Positions 6,395-15,520 of a stretch of 53,216 bases of DNA are shown here, piece by piece. A program made the position numbers and the translations under genes. The notes beneath the pieces are model-generated. The model did no database searches, was not told the DNA's origin, and saw nothing but the letters and a program-made list of their open reading frames with translations. Origin of the DNA: a virus; the IMG/VR virus record IMGVR_UViG_3300015371_001220, positions 1 to 53,216 of that record; one strand, written 5' to 3'. Every line of letters starts with the position of its first letter. The stretch's first letter is position 1.

Positions 6395-7224
6395 TTGCCT
6401 GGACATCCCCTGTCACTCGCGCCGTCTTCTGCGGTCAGGTCTGGGTTGTACCACGGACACCAGCCACAGTCATTGCTCGGCTCGGCCGGAACCTGCTCCC
6501 AGCGGTGCGGGTTGCTGAGCACGTCCAGGCCGATCAGTGTAGTAGCGATAGCTGGGGGCCTGGCAAGGGCTCGTTCGGCAATTGCCCGATCGTACGGGGC
6601 GACCCAGACGTACATGTCCTTGAGCCAACCGGATCGTGGGTAGAAGACCAGCGCCACTTTGTTGATCTTGTAGCCGGCTTGCTCGTAGGCGTACCCGTAC
6701 ACCATGGTCTGGATCTTGTAGCCGATCGGCGGGCCGTCCTTGCGGACCTTCTTCATCACCTCAGGCCCACCGGTCTTGTGGTCGATGATGGTGCCCCGGC
6801 TCACCTTCAACAGGTCCACATGTGAGGTGATGACGTCGCTTATTCTCAGTTCCTTCTCGGTAATCCAGTCAACAGAGTCGTGCGCTGCGCACCAGTCGTC
6901 TACAGCTTTTTCCAGCCAGGAATGTATTGCAGTGCCAACGATTGCAGCCCAAGGATCAAACTTTCGATTGCATTTACCAACTGCAGCCATGCGGTAGCCA
7001 AGACGTCGATCACATGGACTGCCAAGTTCAGAAGGTCCAAGATCGGTTTGGAGGCTGCGCGGAGAATTCTGATCCGCCCACCGGATGATGTCGGTGATTT
7101 CGCTTTTGATGAGTTCAACCTCAGGGTCCTCGCCTTCAAGGTTGAAAGGGTCGCACAGGGGATGGACAAAGATGTTCGGGTCGTATTGCATCAACTCGTT
7201 GCCGCACACCACGCAGGTCTTCAT
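6391..7224 (-). CDS. Cas4/RecB-like PD-(D/E)XK nuclease
   Basis: 277 residues from the ATG at 7224; an upstream GTG at 7272 is possible. The N-terminus has a zinc-knuckle-like segment (CVVCGNEL, HPLC). The nuclease core shows GTAIHSWLE (metal-binding His), HVDLL followed by TIIDHKTG (the D...DHK active site) and IQTMVYGYAY (the QxxxY box). One Cys in SPCDRRLG plus CGWCPW and a later Cys near the end could hold a 4Fe-4S cluster as in Cas4 and AddB. Phage members act as exonucleases in recombination or end processing. Being next to SSB-like and primase genes, it probably processes DNA ends. Confidence 0.8.
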   Translation of the reverse strand: MKTCVVCGNELMQYDPNIFVHPLCDPFNLEGEDPEVELIKSEITDIIRWADQNSPRSLQTDLGPSELGSPCDRRLGYRMAAVGKCNRKFDPWAAIVGTAIHSWLEKAVDDWCAAHDSVDWITEKELRISDVITSHVDLLKVSRGTIIDHKTGGPEVMKKVRKDGPPIGYKIQTMVYGYAYEQAGYKINKVALVFYPRSGWLKDMYVWVAPYDRAIAERALARPPAIATTLIGLDVLSNPHRWEQVPAEPSNDCGWCPWYNPDLTAEDGASDRGCPGK

Positions 7225-7256
7225 GTGTTCATCGTGTCCGTCCCCTGTGACAGTTT

Positions 7257-7649
7257 TCAGATCCGCATCCACAGACCGAGCACGCCCAGGTCCTCGCCCT
7301 TGACGAGGCCGTTGCGGTACTGGGCCAGCAGGTACTCCTGCGGGATGCCGCGATTCATCGCCACCTTATAGAAGGGTTGATAGTTATCGATGTCTTGAAA
7401 CTCCGACAAAATTTGGGTGGCATCCTGATAGAAGGCACCGATTCGGCGTGCCGTAGACGCCCACAGGCGTGTATCGGGATTCGCTTCCCAGGTGGCGTAT
7501 GTGATGGTGGATGTCAGCAGAGCTTCAGCCATGGCGTTCCGAGACCAGCCAAGCCTGTTACGAAGATTTTTCAGGTGACCCTTCGCCACCACCTCTCGGC
7601 CCAAGCTGACCTCGTCCAGTTCAACGATGAGATCAGTCATGTTGACCAT
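7257..7649 (-). CDS. Helix-turn-helix regulator of the leftward block
   Basis: 130 residues. The ATG is preceded by GGGGAGGGG; the longer reading to 7838 runs through a strong hairpin and is rejected. Residues 25-75 form an XRE-like helix-turn-helix (LKNLRNRLGWSRNAMAEALL, then TYATWEAN, the recognition part). The C-terminal half is helical. It is the first gene of the leftward replication block and faces the divergent control region, the classic place for a repressor or early/late switch protein. It may also pair with the DUF397 protein of the same block, by analogy with bacterial XRE-DUF397 pairs (inference). Confidence 0.7.
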   Translation of the reverse strand: MVNMTDLIVELDEVSLGREVVAKGHLKNLRNRLGWSRNAMAEALLTSTITYATWEANPDTRLWASTARRIGAFYQDATQILSEFQDIDNYQPFYKVAMNRGIPQEYLLAQYRNGLVKGEDLGVLGLWMRI

Positions 7650-8074
7650 GGTACCCCTCCCCCCGCCATAAAGCGACCGCCCCCCGGGCTCGCAAACCGG
7701 GGGGCGGTCGACAGGGAGAGCAGCAGGCCGAGGCAACTTCCTCTGCCCACTCCAATAAACAGAGGAACAGCCGCGCATCTCCATCAATGAAGTTTTATCT
7801 GGTGGGCGGCACCGTGAAGTGACGAAGCTTCGTGCCACCCACCAGTCCCTCGCCGGATGCGACTCTAACGAGGAGCTTTAACCCGGGTGGGCGAGGACCC
7901 TATCCATGCCCACCCGGTCCCCTGCTCCGTAGAAACAGGAGGCTTAGGTGCGGGGTAGTTGTGCCACCGGCCTACCCCGCAAGCCGGCTTCTTCCTAGTC
8001 CTGGAGGACTAGCGGGCACCTCAATCATAACCACACCCTCCCCCCGGTCCGCAAGTCTAAGTTAAGGTGATCAC
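7650..8074. promoter_or_regulatory. Divergent control region with five consecutive hairpins
   Basis: 425 gene-free bases separate the leftward early block from the rightward late block. They hold hairpins at 7674-7710 (14-bp stem), 7799-7845 (14-bp stem, one mismatch), 7883-7917 (10 bp), 7949-7981 (10 bp) and 7995-8012 (8-bp stem, 2-base loop). The fourth can be opened by an alternative pairing of CCGGC (7967-7971) with GCCGG (7983-7987), as in attenuators. I could not identify a confident -35/-10 pair for either direction. Likely roles are transcription control of both blocks, or a packaging site next to the terminase gene. Confidence 0.6.
7674..7710. terminator. GC-rich hairpin at the edge of the control region
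   Basis: A 14-bp perfect stem (CGACCGCCCCCCGG with its complement) and a 9-base loop, directly upstream of the leader of the leftward HTH gene. It could insulate the early block from leftward read-through. Confidence 0.55.
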
Positions 8075-9508
8075 GTGGGACTGTCCGTTGCGCAACGACT
8101 TGCCCTTCTTCCCAAGGAGGAAAGGCGAGCGCTGCTCGCGTCCATGCCGGACGAGGTCCTCGATGAGATGAACCGGGGCGAGTGGTGGTTCACCGCCAGA
8201 CCTGAGCAGGTGCCCCCGGAAGGCCCGGAACTGATCTACCTGTACATGGCGGGCCGTGGTGCGGGCAAGTCCCGGTCCGGGTCCGAGTGGATCGTGGACC
8301 GTGTCCTCAAGCACCCGTTCGACCGGCACGGGGTGCCCACAGAATGGCTCGTCGTAGCCGACACTCTTTCTGACGCTAGGACCATCAACGCTGACGGTCC
8401 TAGCGGCATCCTGAACGTGTTGCGTCGGCGTCGGGTTGAGCACCGGTACAAGCAGACACCACGTCCGATGGTGCTGTTCCCTGATGGGGCGAAGATTTAC
8501 CTGGAAGGTGCCGACGACGAGGACACCGGGCGCGGATACAACGCGGCTGGCGTGCTGTGCGACGAGATGGCCAAGTGGGTCAAGCCGTACGAGACCTGGT
8601 ACGAGGGCCTAATGCCTTCCCTGCGCGCCGACCTGATTGACGACCACCCGAGAGCGTTCGTCACCACCACTCCGAAGCCGATTAAGCTGCTGCAGGAGTG
8701 GCTGACCCGTAGCGACGGCACAGTGCACGTCATCTCCGGGTCGACGTTCGACAACGCCACCAACCTGTCGGCGCACGTGATGCGCGAGTTGAAGACCCGC
8801 TACCACGGCACCCTGCTCGGCGAGCAGGAACTGTACGGCAAGATGATCGACATCGCGGGTGGTGGCCTGTTCAGCCGGCTCGACATCATCAAGAACCGGG
8901 TCGACGACGCACCAGACAACATCGTGTCGACCGTTGTCGGCATGGACCCGAACCTCACGGGCGCTGACGCGGAGACCGGCATCGTGATCTGCTGCCGCAC
9001 CGCCGACGGTCACCTGTACGTCCTCGCGGACCGGTCTGTCATGGCCTCAGGTCGTGCCGCCGCCATGGCCGCGTGGCGTGCTGTGCACGAGTTCCGCGCG
9101 GACCTGCTCGTGTATGAGGAGAACCTAGGCAAGCGGTACCTGCAGGAGGTGCTGCAGGACGCCTATGCCGAACTGATCGACCAGGGGCTGTTCCCGCGCA
9201 ACACCACCCCGCCGATGAAGCCGGTGCACGCCTCCCACGGTAAGAAGACCCGTGCCGAGCCGGTAGCGATGCGGTCCGAGCAGAAACGGCACCACTTTGT
9301 CGGCGAGGCAATGGAGGAACTGGAAAACCAGTGCGTTCTCTATGACCCTCAGTCGACGCGGGAATCGCCGGACCGAATGGATGCGATGGTCCACGCCTGC
9401 CTTCAGTTGATGCTCGGTGAAAAGCGGGAGATGCGCATCGCCGATCCCGGTGCATACAACCTTGGTTTCACCCAGGACTTCTACGATCTGTCAAAGCTCA
9501 TGGGCTAG
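8075..9508 (+). CDS. terL: Terminase large subunit
   Basis: 477 residues, GTG start preceded by AAGGTG. The ATPase domain shows Walker A AGRGAGKS (59-66) and Walker B VLCDE (160-164). The nuclease domain shows the expected acidic residues: D291 in VGMDPN, E348/E349 in YEEN and D436 in DRMDAMVHA. It powers DNA translocation into the prohead and cuts the packaged DNA. No small terminase subunit is recognisable upstream. How a headful or site-specific terminase would work with inverted terminal repeats is unclear. Confidence 0.95.
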   Translation: MGLSVAQRLALLPKEERRALLASMPDEVLDEMNRGEWWFTARPEQVPPEGPELIYLYMAGRGAGKSRSGSEWIVDRVLKHPFDRHGVPTEWLVVADTLSDARTINADGPSGILNVLRRRRVEHRYKQTPRPMVLFPDGAKIYLEGADDEDTGRGYNAAGVLCDEMAKWVKPYETWYEGLMPSLRADLIDDHPRAFVTTTPKPIKLLQEWLTRSDGTVHVISGSTFDNATNLSAHVMRELKTRYHGTLLGEQELYGKMIDIAGGGLFSRLDIIKNRVDDAPDNIVSTVVGMDPNLTGADAETGIVICCRTADGHLYVLADRSVMASGRAAAMAAWRAVHEFRADLLVYEENLGKRYLQEVLQDAYAELIDQGLFPRNTTPPMKPVHASHGKKTRAEPVAMRSEQKRHHFVGEAMEELENQCVLYDPQSTRESPDRMDAMVHACLQLMLGEKREMRIADPGAYNLGFTQDFYDLSKLMG

Positions 9509-9549
9509 ACCTTGCAATGTGCCATCATCTACGGTAAAGGGAGTTAACA

Positions 9550-9828
9550 ATGTTTACGATCATCGTGGCAATGCTCGCGGTTACCCGACTAAGTCGCCTC
9601 TTCACCACCGACAAACTCCTTGTGGGATATCGCCGATGGATCGTTGACCGCTGGGGGCAGGACTCGTGGCAATCGTATTGGGCGCACTGCGACTGGTGTA
9701 CGTCAATGTGGTGGGCTCTTATTGTGATGCCAGCCGTGGTCCTGGTTTCCGGGGGGACGGTGCTTCTAGCCGCGCTTTCAGTGCCAGCCACATCCCTCGT
9801 GGCCGGTTTCATCTTGTCAAGGGAGTGA
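9550..9828 (+). CDS. DUF1360-like membrane protein
   Basis: 92 residues, preceded by AAAGGGAG. The N-terminus AVTRLSRLFTTD, the central HCDWCTSMWW with a C-x2-C pair, and two hydrophobic stretches (residues 1-10 and about 52-85) match the small DUF1360 family. The family is found in phages next to terminase or portal genes and in bacilli; its function is unknown. The paired cysteines beside the membrane segment may bind metal or form a disulfide. Confidence 0.7.
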   Translation: MFTIIVAMLAVTRLSRLFTTDKLLVGYRRWIVDRWGQDSWQSYWAHCDWCTSMWWALIVMPAVVLVSGGTVLLAALSVPATSLVAGFILSRE

Positions 9829-9832
9829 GTGA

Positions 9833-11746
9833 ATGGCGCGTCTAGGTCGGCAGAGGGCCACCGAAGTTGCCCCACCGGACTTGCACCAAGCGCCAGGCAA
9901 GAGTCTTGTCGCGTCCGCTGCACGCATGAAGCTGGACGGTTCGGGATGGCGAACCTGGAAGTTCGGTGACGACTCGTGGCAGCAGGAGGCGTGGAGGCTT
10001 TATGACGTCATCGGGGAACTGCATTTCGTGGCCGGCTGGATTGGCTCGGCGTGCTCGCGGGTTCGCATCTACGTTGCCGAAGTTGACGACAACGGCCGTG
10101 TTCAGAAAGAGACTACGAACAAGAAGGTCGCCGGTCTCGCAGACACGCTTTTCGGATCCCCTCCAGCTAAAGCTGAAGCTCTCCGAACCCTCGGAATCAA
10201 CCTCACCGTGGCGGGTGACGCTTACATCATCGGGCGAGGCACTGATGACCCTGATTCCGACGAGTGGTTCGTCGTTTCGTGTAGTGAACTCAAGCGGTGG
10301 GGCGATAACGTCTCCCTCTACTGGCCCAACGGGGAAAAGGAACGCCTAGACCCGGCCAACGACATCATCATCCGGGTATGGAACCCGCATCCTCGCCGGA
10401 TGACGTGGGCTGACTCCCCGACCCGTGCAGCCATGCCGATGCTGTTCGAGATCGAGCGGCTGACCCGGTTCGTGTTCGCACAGATCGACTCGCGTCTGGT
10501 GTCGGCTGGCCTGCTGCCCATCCCGAAGGAGATCAGCTTCCCCGAGGAGGACGACGACCTCACTGGCGCGGAAGCCCTGACGTCCAAGCTGATGCGGACC
10601 GGCGCAGCTTCCTTGAAAGGTGAAGGAACTGCCGCTGGTGTGGTGCCGACGATCGTTGAGATGCCGATCGACGCCCTGGGCAAGATCAACCTGATTCAGT
10701 TCACCAGTGAACTGTCCCGCCAGGCGCTGGAGCTACGCGCCGAGGCGATTCGGCGCTTCGCGCTCAGCATGGACATTGACCCGTCCATCCTCAGCGGTGC
10801 AGGTGAAGCGAACCACTGGGGAGCCTGGCAGATCGTCGAAGGTCAGATCAAGGTCCACATCGAGCCACTCATGACCCGCATCTGTGATGCCCTGACGAGC
10901 GCCTACCTTCAGCCAGCCCTCAAAGCTCTCAAAATTAAGCCTGAGAAGTATGTTTTCCACTTCGACACCGCTCCCCTCACCGTCCGTCCGCAGCGTCTCA
11001 AGGACACCCTTGAGTTGTACGACAAGGGTGTTGTGTCCGCCGCCGAGGTTCTCCTGGCGGGCGACTACGCGATCACCGCTGCCCCAGAAGAGGAGGAGAC
11101 GGTCCGTCGTCTCATCGTTGAACTGATGCTGCGTGACCCGGCCCTCATCTCCATGCCGGCCGTGCGTCAACTGGCCGGCATCAGCGAGGAGATGCTACCG
11201 GCCGACGCGGTGGTTACGCCCCAGCAGGGGCCGGGGGTGCCTGGCGCGGGTCCACCGCCACCACCGCCGCCGCCCACCGGTATCCAGCCCACGCCTGGCG
11301 GTCCCATGCCTCAGGGGCAATCGGAGGCACAGAATGCGCTAGGTGGTCCGCCTTCGGTTCCCAGTGGCGTAACCGCCTCCGCTTCGGTGCCTTCGGCGGT
11401 AACCACCTTTGTGCTGGCAAACGCCTCCGTGCTACGGGCTTTGGAGGTCGCAGGAAAACGCCTTCTGGACCCCACCACAAGAGGACAGCACAAGGACACT
11501 CCCCCACACGAGCTTCACACCGTGATCCCGGTTGGTGAGGTGGCACGCGCGGAACGGATTCTAGCTGGGGCATGGGATCAGCTTTCTCTGCTCACCGACA
11601 GCATGGATCTGGCCGTAGACACGGGCGCGCTACGCAACACGCTCGACTCGTACTGCGTCAAGATCCTTGTGGCGGGGATCCCGCATTCGGTTCAGAACCT
11701 TGGGGTCGAACTGAAGGAGCGGGGATTCCTTGACGAACCGGCGTGA
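9833..11746 (+). CDS. Portal protein
   Basis: 637 residues. Position after the terminase and the body of the protein (LHFVAGWIGSACSRVRIYVAEVD, a long central stem/wing region, then ALSMDIDPSILSGAGEANHWGAWQ) match portal proteins of actinobacterial siphoviruses. Twelve copies form the ring through which DNA enters and leaves the capsid. A Pro/Gly-rich flexible segment (about residues 463-500) separates the portal core from a C-terminal extension of about 130 residues that may contact internal head proteins. It overlaps the MuF-like gene by 17 bases. Confidence 0.88.
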   Translation: MARLGRQRATEVAPPDLHQAPGKSLVASAARMKLDGSGWRTWKFGDDSWQQEAWRLYDVIGELHFVAGWIGSACSRVRIYVAEVDDNGRVQKETTNKKVAGLADTLFGSPPAKAEALRTLGINLTVAGDAYIIGRGTDDPDSDEWFVVSCSELKRWGDNVSLYWPNGEKERLDPANDIIIRVWNPHPRRMTWADSPTRAAMPMLFEIERLTRFVFAQIDSRLVSAGLLPIPKEISFPEEDDDLTGAEALTSKLMRTGAASLKGEGTAAGVVPTIVEMPIDALGKINLIQFTSELSRQALELRAEAIRRFALSMDIDPSILSGAGEANHWGAWQIVEGQIKVHIEPLMTRICDALTSAYLQPALKALKIKPEKYVFHFDTAPLTVRPQRLKDTLELYDKGVVSAAEVLLAGDYAITAAPEEEETVRRLIVELMLRDPALISMPAVRQLAGISEEMLPADAVVTPQQGPGVPGAGPPPPPPPPTGIQPTPGGPMPQGQSEAQNALGGPPSVPSGVTASASVPSAVTTFVLANASVLRALEVAGKRLLDPTTRGQHKDTPPHELHTVIPVGEVARAERILAGAWDQLSLLTDSMDLAVDTGALRNTLDSYCVKILVAGIPHSVQNLGVELKERGFLDEPA

Positions 11747-12461
11747 TGCTGAAGACCACCTCTATACCGTCGTCCTGGCTGAACTTCGACGGTGGCTTGA
11801 CGCTGCACGTAAGGCGGTAATGCGTCCCTGGGTCCAGCATCGGCTCCAGCCAGACCCGAGCGGAGTCTACGAAGTAACTCAGCAATGGGTCGACGCCGTT
11901 GATAGCACCATTCTCAGTGAAATAGGCAAGATAGCGCTCAACGCCTGGGGTCAGGCTACTGATGTCCCCCCGGTCTCCCGGCACGCCTTCGTCATGTCCC
12001 AACTCGCTCAAACGCGAAACTTTCTCGTGAGAATGCCGGACGAGGTGTACGACCTCATCTTCGCGGCCATCACCGACGCGGTCAACGCGGGAGCCGACGT
12101 TGAAGGTGTCGCTCAGGCCGTTGATCATGTCCTTGATGTGACGGGAGCAGAGAATTGGCCAGGCCGCGCCAGAAACATCGCCGTTACCGAAACTACCCGC
12201 GCCTACGGTGCCGGCACCCTCGCAGCCGGCATGGAACAGTCCCGGGTCACCGGACGAAAACTGCAGAAGCGGTGGGACACCGAGCATGACGATCGCGTCC
12301 GGCAGAGCCACCGTGAAGTTGACGGTGAAGTGCGGGACCTGACGTCACCGTTCTACGTGGGCGGGTTCCCCCTGCTGTATCCCGGCGACCCGATGGGTCC
12401 GGCAGATGAGGTGTGCGGTTGCCGCTGCGACCTTACGATTCTCAATGAGAGGGGAAGGTAA
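11730..12461 (+). CDS. MuF-like minor head protein
   Basis: 243 residues, TTG start preceded by AAGGAG and inside the portal gene's end. The C-terminal half has the MuF signature: WDTEHDDRVRQSHREVDGE, then FPLLYPGDPMGP and a closing CGCRCDL. MuF-type proteins are a few copies per head, bind the portal, and take part in head assembly or genome ejection. The overlaps with the genes on both sides suggest translational coupling. Confidence 0.85.
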   Translation: MTNRRDAEDHLYTVVLAELRRWLDAARKAVMRPWVQHRLQPDPSGVYEVTQQWVDAVDSTILSEIGKIALNAWGQATDVPPVSRHAFVMSQLAQTRNFLVRMPDEVYDLIFAAITDAVNAGADVEGVAQAVDHVLDVTGAENWPGRARNIAVTETTRAYGAGTLAAGMEQSRVTGRKLQKRWDTEHDDRVRQSHREVDGEVRDLTSPFYVGGFPLLYPGDPMGPADEVCGCRCDLTILNERGR

Positions 12462-13831
12462 TGGTCGACCCGAATCCGGCACGCGGGATGCCGCTGCAGC
12501 TTCAGCGCTACTGGCTTGTCGGTAAAGGTGCAGCGAAGATCCGCTGGAACGTGCCCGGCGACTTCAACCGTTGCGTGCGCCAGCTACGCAAGTACTTCCC
12601 CACCGACCCTAAGGGCCTGTGCAACATTCTGCACACCAAGGCAACTGGTGGCCCCCCGGGTCACGGAAGCCTGGAGAAGCACACCCACGCCATCACCGCG
12701 TCCAGTGTTGTCCCCGCCTACGAAGAGGACGTGCACCAGGCCCTGGTCGCTGCTGCCACCGCCCTGCTGGCCGCGCAGCCGATGCTCGGTGAGCAGTTGT
12801 GGGCTGGTCCGCTGGCCCCGATCGGACGTCCCACTGGGGAGCCGAGTCGTACCCGCATCTTCGAGCCGGGGGCCATTGAGCACCGGGTTCTGCCGCTGCC
12901 GTTGGCGCACCGCCGTCACGACACTCAGGGACACCTGGGTGCGGTGACTGTGGCGCGAATCCTTGGCATGACCACCGGACCCGATGAGAACGGTCAGGAG
13001 TGGGTGTGGGGTTGGGGCGACTGGCTCGACCCGGACATCATCCCTGAAGTCAAGGAAGCCAAATACCTTGTCGACATGGGGGTTGCTGGCGCATCCCTGG
13101 ATCCGGGCGGGAAGGTGCGCGGCACCGTCAACCCGGAGACCGGTGCCGAGCACACCACCACCTACACCGTGGGAGGTGCCACCCTTGTTCGGATCCCCGC
13201 GTTCGACCAGACCCGCATCTTCAACCTCACCGACGGTGATTGGCCCGACGATGACCCAGACATGGATATGTCTGCTGTGGACATGGAGCCTGAGGCAGCG
13301 GACTGTGGATGTTCGGGTACCCCCACCGAAGCTACGACCTACGCCGTCTACTCCGACGGATGGCGTGGACTTCCACTAGCTCCACGCGAAGCCGTCTTCG
13401 ACAACGACGACGCGATCAAGCGGATCACTCAGTGGGCCAACGGTGGCCACGATGTGGAGAAGATGCGCCAGGCGTTCATGTGGCGCGACGACCGGCTGCC
13501 CGAGACCGATGTGACGTCGTATCGGCTGCCGGTAGGCGACATCATCAACGGCCGACTCACCCTGGTCTATCACGCGGTGTACGCGGCTGCCGCTCTGCTG
13601 TCCGGTGCCCACGGTGGTCTGCCGAACGTGCCGGACGCTGACAAGGCGCACCTGCGTGGAGTGATCAGCAGCATCTACCCTGAAATGGCGAGCGCTTTCA
13701 ACGACTCGTCGATCCGTGCGCCTTGGGACCAGCCAGCCGACGTGGCGGCAAGGAAGCAGGGAGGCGTTACCGCCTCCGCTGGAGTGGAGCATGTATTCGT
13801 TAATGGGACCTGTGTGAGGTGTGGATACTGA
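12461..13831 (+). CDS. Capsid maturation protease-like protein
   Basis: 456 residues, start overlapping the previous stop (TAATG). Three parts: residues 1-75, a Cys-containing domain common in actinophage head proteins (YWLVGKGAAKIRW, FNRCVRQLRKYF); residues about 100-270, a prohead-protease-like beta domain (LPLAHRRHDTQGHLGAV, YLVDMGVAGASLD); and about 300-440, a helical domain (SDGWRGLPLAPREAVFD, YRLPVGDIINGRLTLV). It ends with a C-x2-C pair (TCVRCGY). The maturation protease trims scaffold and capsid protein during head assembly. I cannot pinpoint a catalytic Ser/His with confidence. Confidence 0.72.
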   Translation: MVDPNPARGMPLQLQRYWLVGKGAAKIRWNVPGDFNRCVRQLRKYFPTDPKGLCNILHTKATGGPPGHGSLEKHTHAITASSVVPAYEEDVHQALVAAATALLAAQPMLGEQLWAGPLAPIGRPTGEPSRTRIFEPGAIEHRVLPLPLAHRRHDTQGHLGAVTVARILGMTTGPDENGQEWVWGWGDWLDPDIIPEVKEAKYLVDMGVAGASLDPGGKVRGTVNPETGAEHTTTYTVGGATLVRIPAFDQTRIFNLTDGDWPDDDPDMDMSAVDMEPEAADCGCSGTPTEATTYAVYSDGWRGLPLAPREAVFDNDDAIKRITQWANGGHDVEKMRQAFMWRDDRLPETDVTSYRLPVGDIINGRLTLVYHAVYAAAALLSGAHGGLPNVPDADKAHLRGVISSIYPEMASAFNDSSIRAPWDQPADVAARKQGGVTASAGVEHVFVNGTCVRCGY

Positions 13832-14328
13832 TGTCGCGTGAAACTGAAGAGCTAGAGGCCAGGTTCTGGTCTCAGGTGGATTTCGATCCTCATAACACCG
13901 AACGTTGCTGGCCGTGGATCAGGGGCACGCAGTATGGATACGGATTTTTTCACTTCACTGACATGGCCGGTATTCGCGTTAAGGTTCGATCTCATCGACT
14001 TGCATACGTATTGACCTTTGGTGAGATCCCTACAGAGAATAAAGAACTTCAGATTGACCACCTATGCCATGATCCAGAGTCCTGCCAAGAGGGGGGTTCT
14101 TGCCCTCACCGCAAATGCTGCAATCCTCACCACCTGCGCCTGAGTACCGGAAAAGAAAACGGCGCTCCTGACCGGATGGTCTACTGGCAAACGCTTAAAA
14201 CTCACTGCCGCCAGGGTCACGAGTACTCACCCGCCAATACGGCCTTTCACCTAAATGGGCATCGCTATTGCCGGACGTGCAACCGAGAAAGGCAAGCCCG
14301 TATCCGCGCCCAGAGGAGGCAAACATAA
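13831..14328 (+). CDS. HNH homing endonuclease
   Basis: 165 residues; ATG overlaps the preceding stop (TGATG) and the TAA overlaps the next ATG. It has QIDHLCHDPESC followed by CPHRKCCNPHHLRLSTGKEN, the HNH core with a zinc-binding Cys set, and a C-terminal RQGHEYSPANT with C-x2-C, a pattern common in free-standing phage HNH nucleases. The G+C looks lower than in the neighbours, and it separates two protease-like head genes, which suggests a mobile insertion. A role in packaging-linked cutting is also known for HNH proteins near terminases, but the location argues for homing. Confidence 0.85.
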   Translation: MSRETEELEARFWSQVDFDPHNTERCWPWIRGTQYGYGFFHFTDMAGIRVKVRSHRLAYVLTFGEIPTENKELQIDHLCHDPESCQEGGSCPHRKCCNPHHLRLSTGKENGAPDRMVYWQTLKTHCRQGHEYSPANTAFHLNGHRYCRTCNRERQARIRAQRRQT

Positions 14329-15512
14329 TGGCCACCGATGCGAAGGAGCCGTACGGCAGCGTGCCTTATGGCGATCCTGGTTATCAGAAGGACGGCAAGA
14401 AGCGTTACCCGCTGGACTCTGAGGAGCACTGCCGGGCTGCGTGGAGCTACATCAACCAGCAGGACAACGCGTCCAAGTACACGCCGGTTCAGTTGAAGGC
14501 GATCAAGGCACGCATCGCGGCGGCGTTGAAGAAGTACGGTGTCAACGTCGACACGGGACAGCAGCAGGCGGTCACCGCGTCTGGGGGCTACTACGCCACC
14601 GAGCACGGCTACCCGCTGGAGCCGCCGAAGTCGTGGTTTGAGAACCCGAAGCTGAACAAGAAGACGCCGCTGACCGTCAGCCCCGAAGGCCACGTGTACG
14701 GGCACCTGGCTGCCTGGAACGAATGCCACCGGGACGTGTCGATGCAGGCGTGCGTTCTGGCACCCAAGTCGGCTAAGGATTACGAGCCGTTCCACCTGGG
14801 ATCGGTGTTCACTGCGGAGGGCGAGGAGATCCGCGTTGGCAAGATCGTCATGGATACCCGCCACGCTGGTATCAACCTGGGCTACCGTGCCGCTGCAATC
14901 CACTACGACAACACTGGCGACGAAGTGGCTGTGGTGCGTGCCGGGGAGGACCAGTTCGGCATCTGGGTCGCTGGTGCGGTTGTACCTGAAGCGGATCCCC
15001 GCAAGGTGGCGAAGCTACGTCGCAGCCCGCTATCTGGCGACTGGCGTGCGGTTGACGGGAACCTCGAACTCACGGCCGCACTGGCTGTTAACGTCCCGGC
15101 GTTTCCGGTGTACGAGATGGAAGGCGACGAGCGCCTAGCGCTGGTGGCCGCTGGCACCGTGTTCCACGACAACATCGACGATGACCACGCCGTCACCGTG
15201 GCCGTGGAAACCGATGCTGATGACGCGCAGATCGAGCGAGCCTGGATCCTTGAGGACATCCTGTCCGACGAGGCGGCCATCGTGCAGTGGCAGCGCGGAC
15301 ACCGGCTGGCCGAGTTCTTCGCCGCAGCAGGCGAGGAGGCACCGCCAGTGTCGAATGTTGACCCGGTGTACGGGGAGGCGGCGATGCTGCAGCGTCAGGG
15401 CGATGCCGTGTTCTCCATCATCGAGCAGCCCGAAGCCGACTCTGACGGCGACGGGCAGCCGGATCAGCCAGCCGCTCAGCAAGCACCCCCAGCCCCGGTA
15501 CCAGCACAGTGA
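14328..15512 (+). CDS. DUF6582 / capsid-assembly protease-like protein
   Basis: 394 residues, AGGAGG just upstream. Residues 5-70 form a DUF6582-like domain (PYGDPGYQKDGKKRYPLD, TPVQLKAIKARIAAALKKYG). Residues about 80-260 form a domain typical of actinophage head maturation or scaffold genes (HVYGHLAAWNECH, LGSVFTAEGEEIRVGKI, AAIHYDNTGDEVAVVRAGED, ALAVNVPAFPV). The acidic Pro/Gln-rich C-terminal tail (DSDGDGQPDQPAAQQ) resembles scaffold tails. It probably works with the protease-like protein on the other side of the HNH gene in prohead assembly. The exact split between protease and scaffold is not clear from sequence. Confidence 0.7.
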   Translation: MATDAKEPYGSVPYGDPGYQKDGKKRYPLDSEEHCRAAWSYINQQDNASKYTPVQLKAIKARIAAALKKYGVNVDTGQQQAVTASGGYYATEHGYPLEPPKSWFENPKLNKKTPLTVSPEGHVYGHLAAWNECHRDVSMQACVLAPKSAKDYEPFHLGSVFTAEGEEIRVGKIVMDTRHAGINLGYRAAAIHYDNTGDEVAVVRAGEDQFGIWVAGAVVPEADPRKVAKLRRSPLSGDWRAVDGNLELTAALAVNVPAFPVYEMEGDERLALVAAGTVFHDNIDDDHAVTVAVETDADDAQIERAWILEDILSDEAAIVQWQRGHRLAEFFAAAGEEAPPVSNVDPVYGEAAMLQRQGDAVFSIIEQPEADSDGDGQPDQPAAQQAPPAPVPAQ

Positions 15513-15520
15513 GGTGATGT

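Noticed and set aside
7832-8065. 77-codon rightward ORF in the control region
   Set aside because: It runs through three hairpins, is Pro/Arg/Ser-rich and has no binding site; the region is better explained as control DNA.
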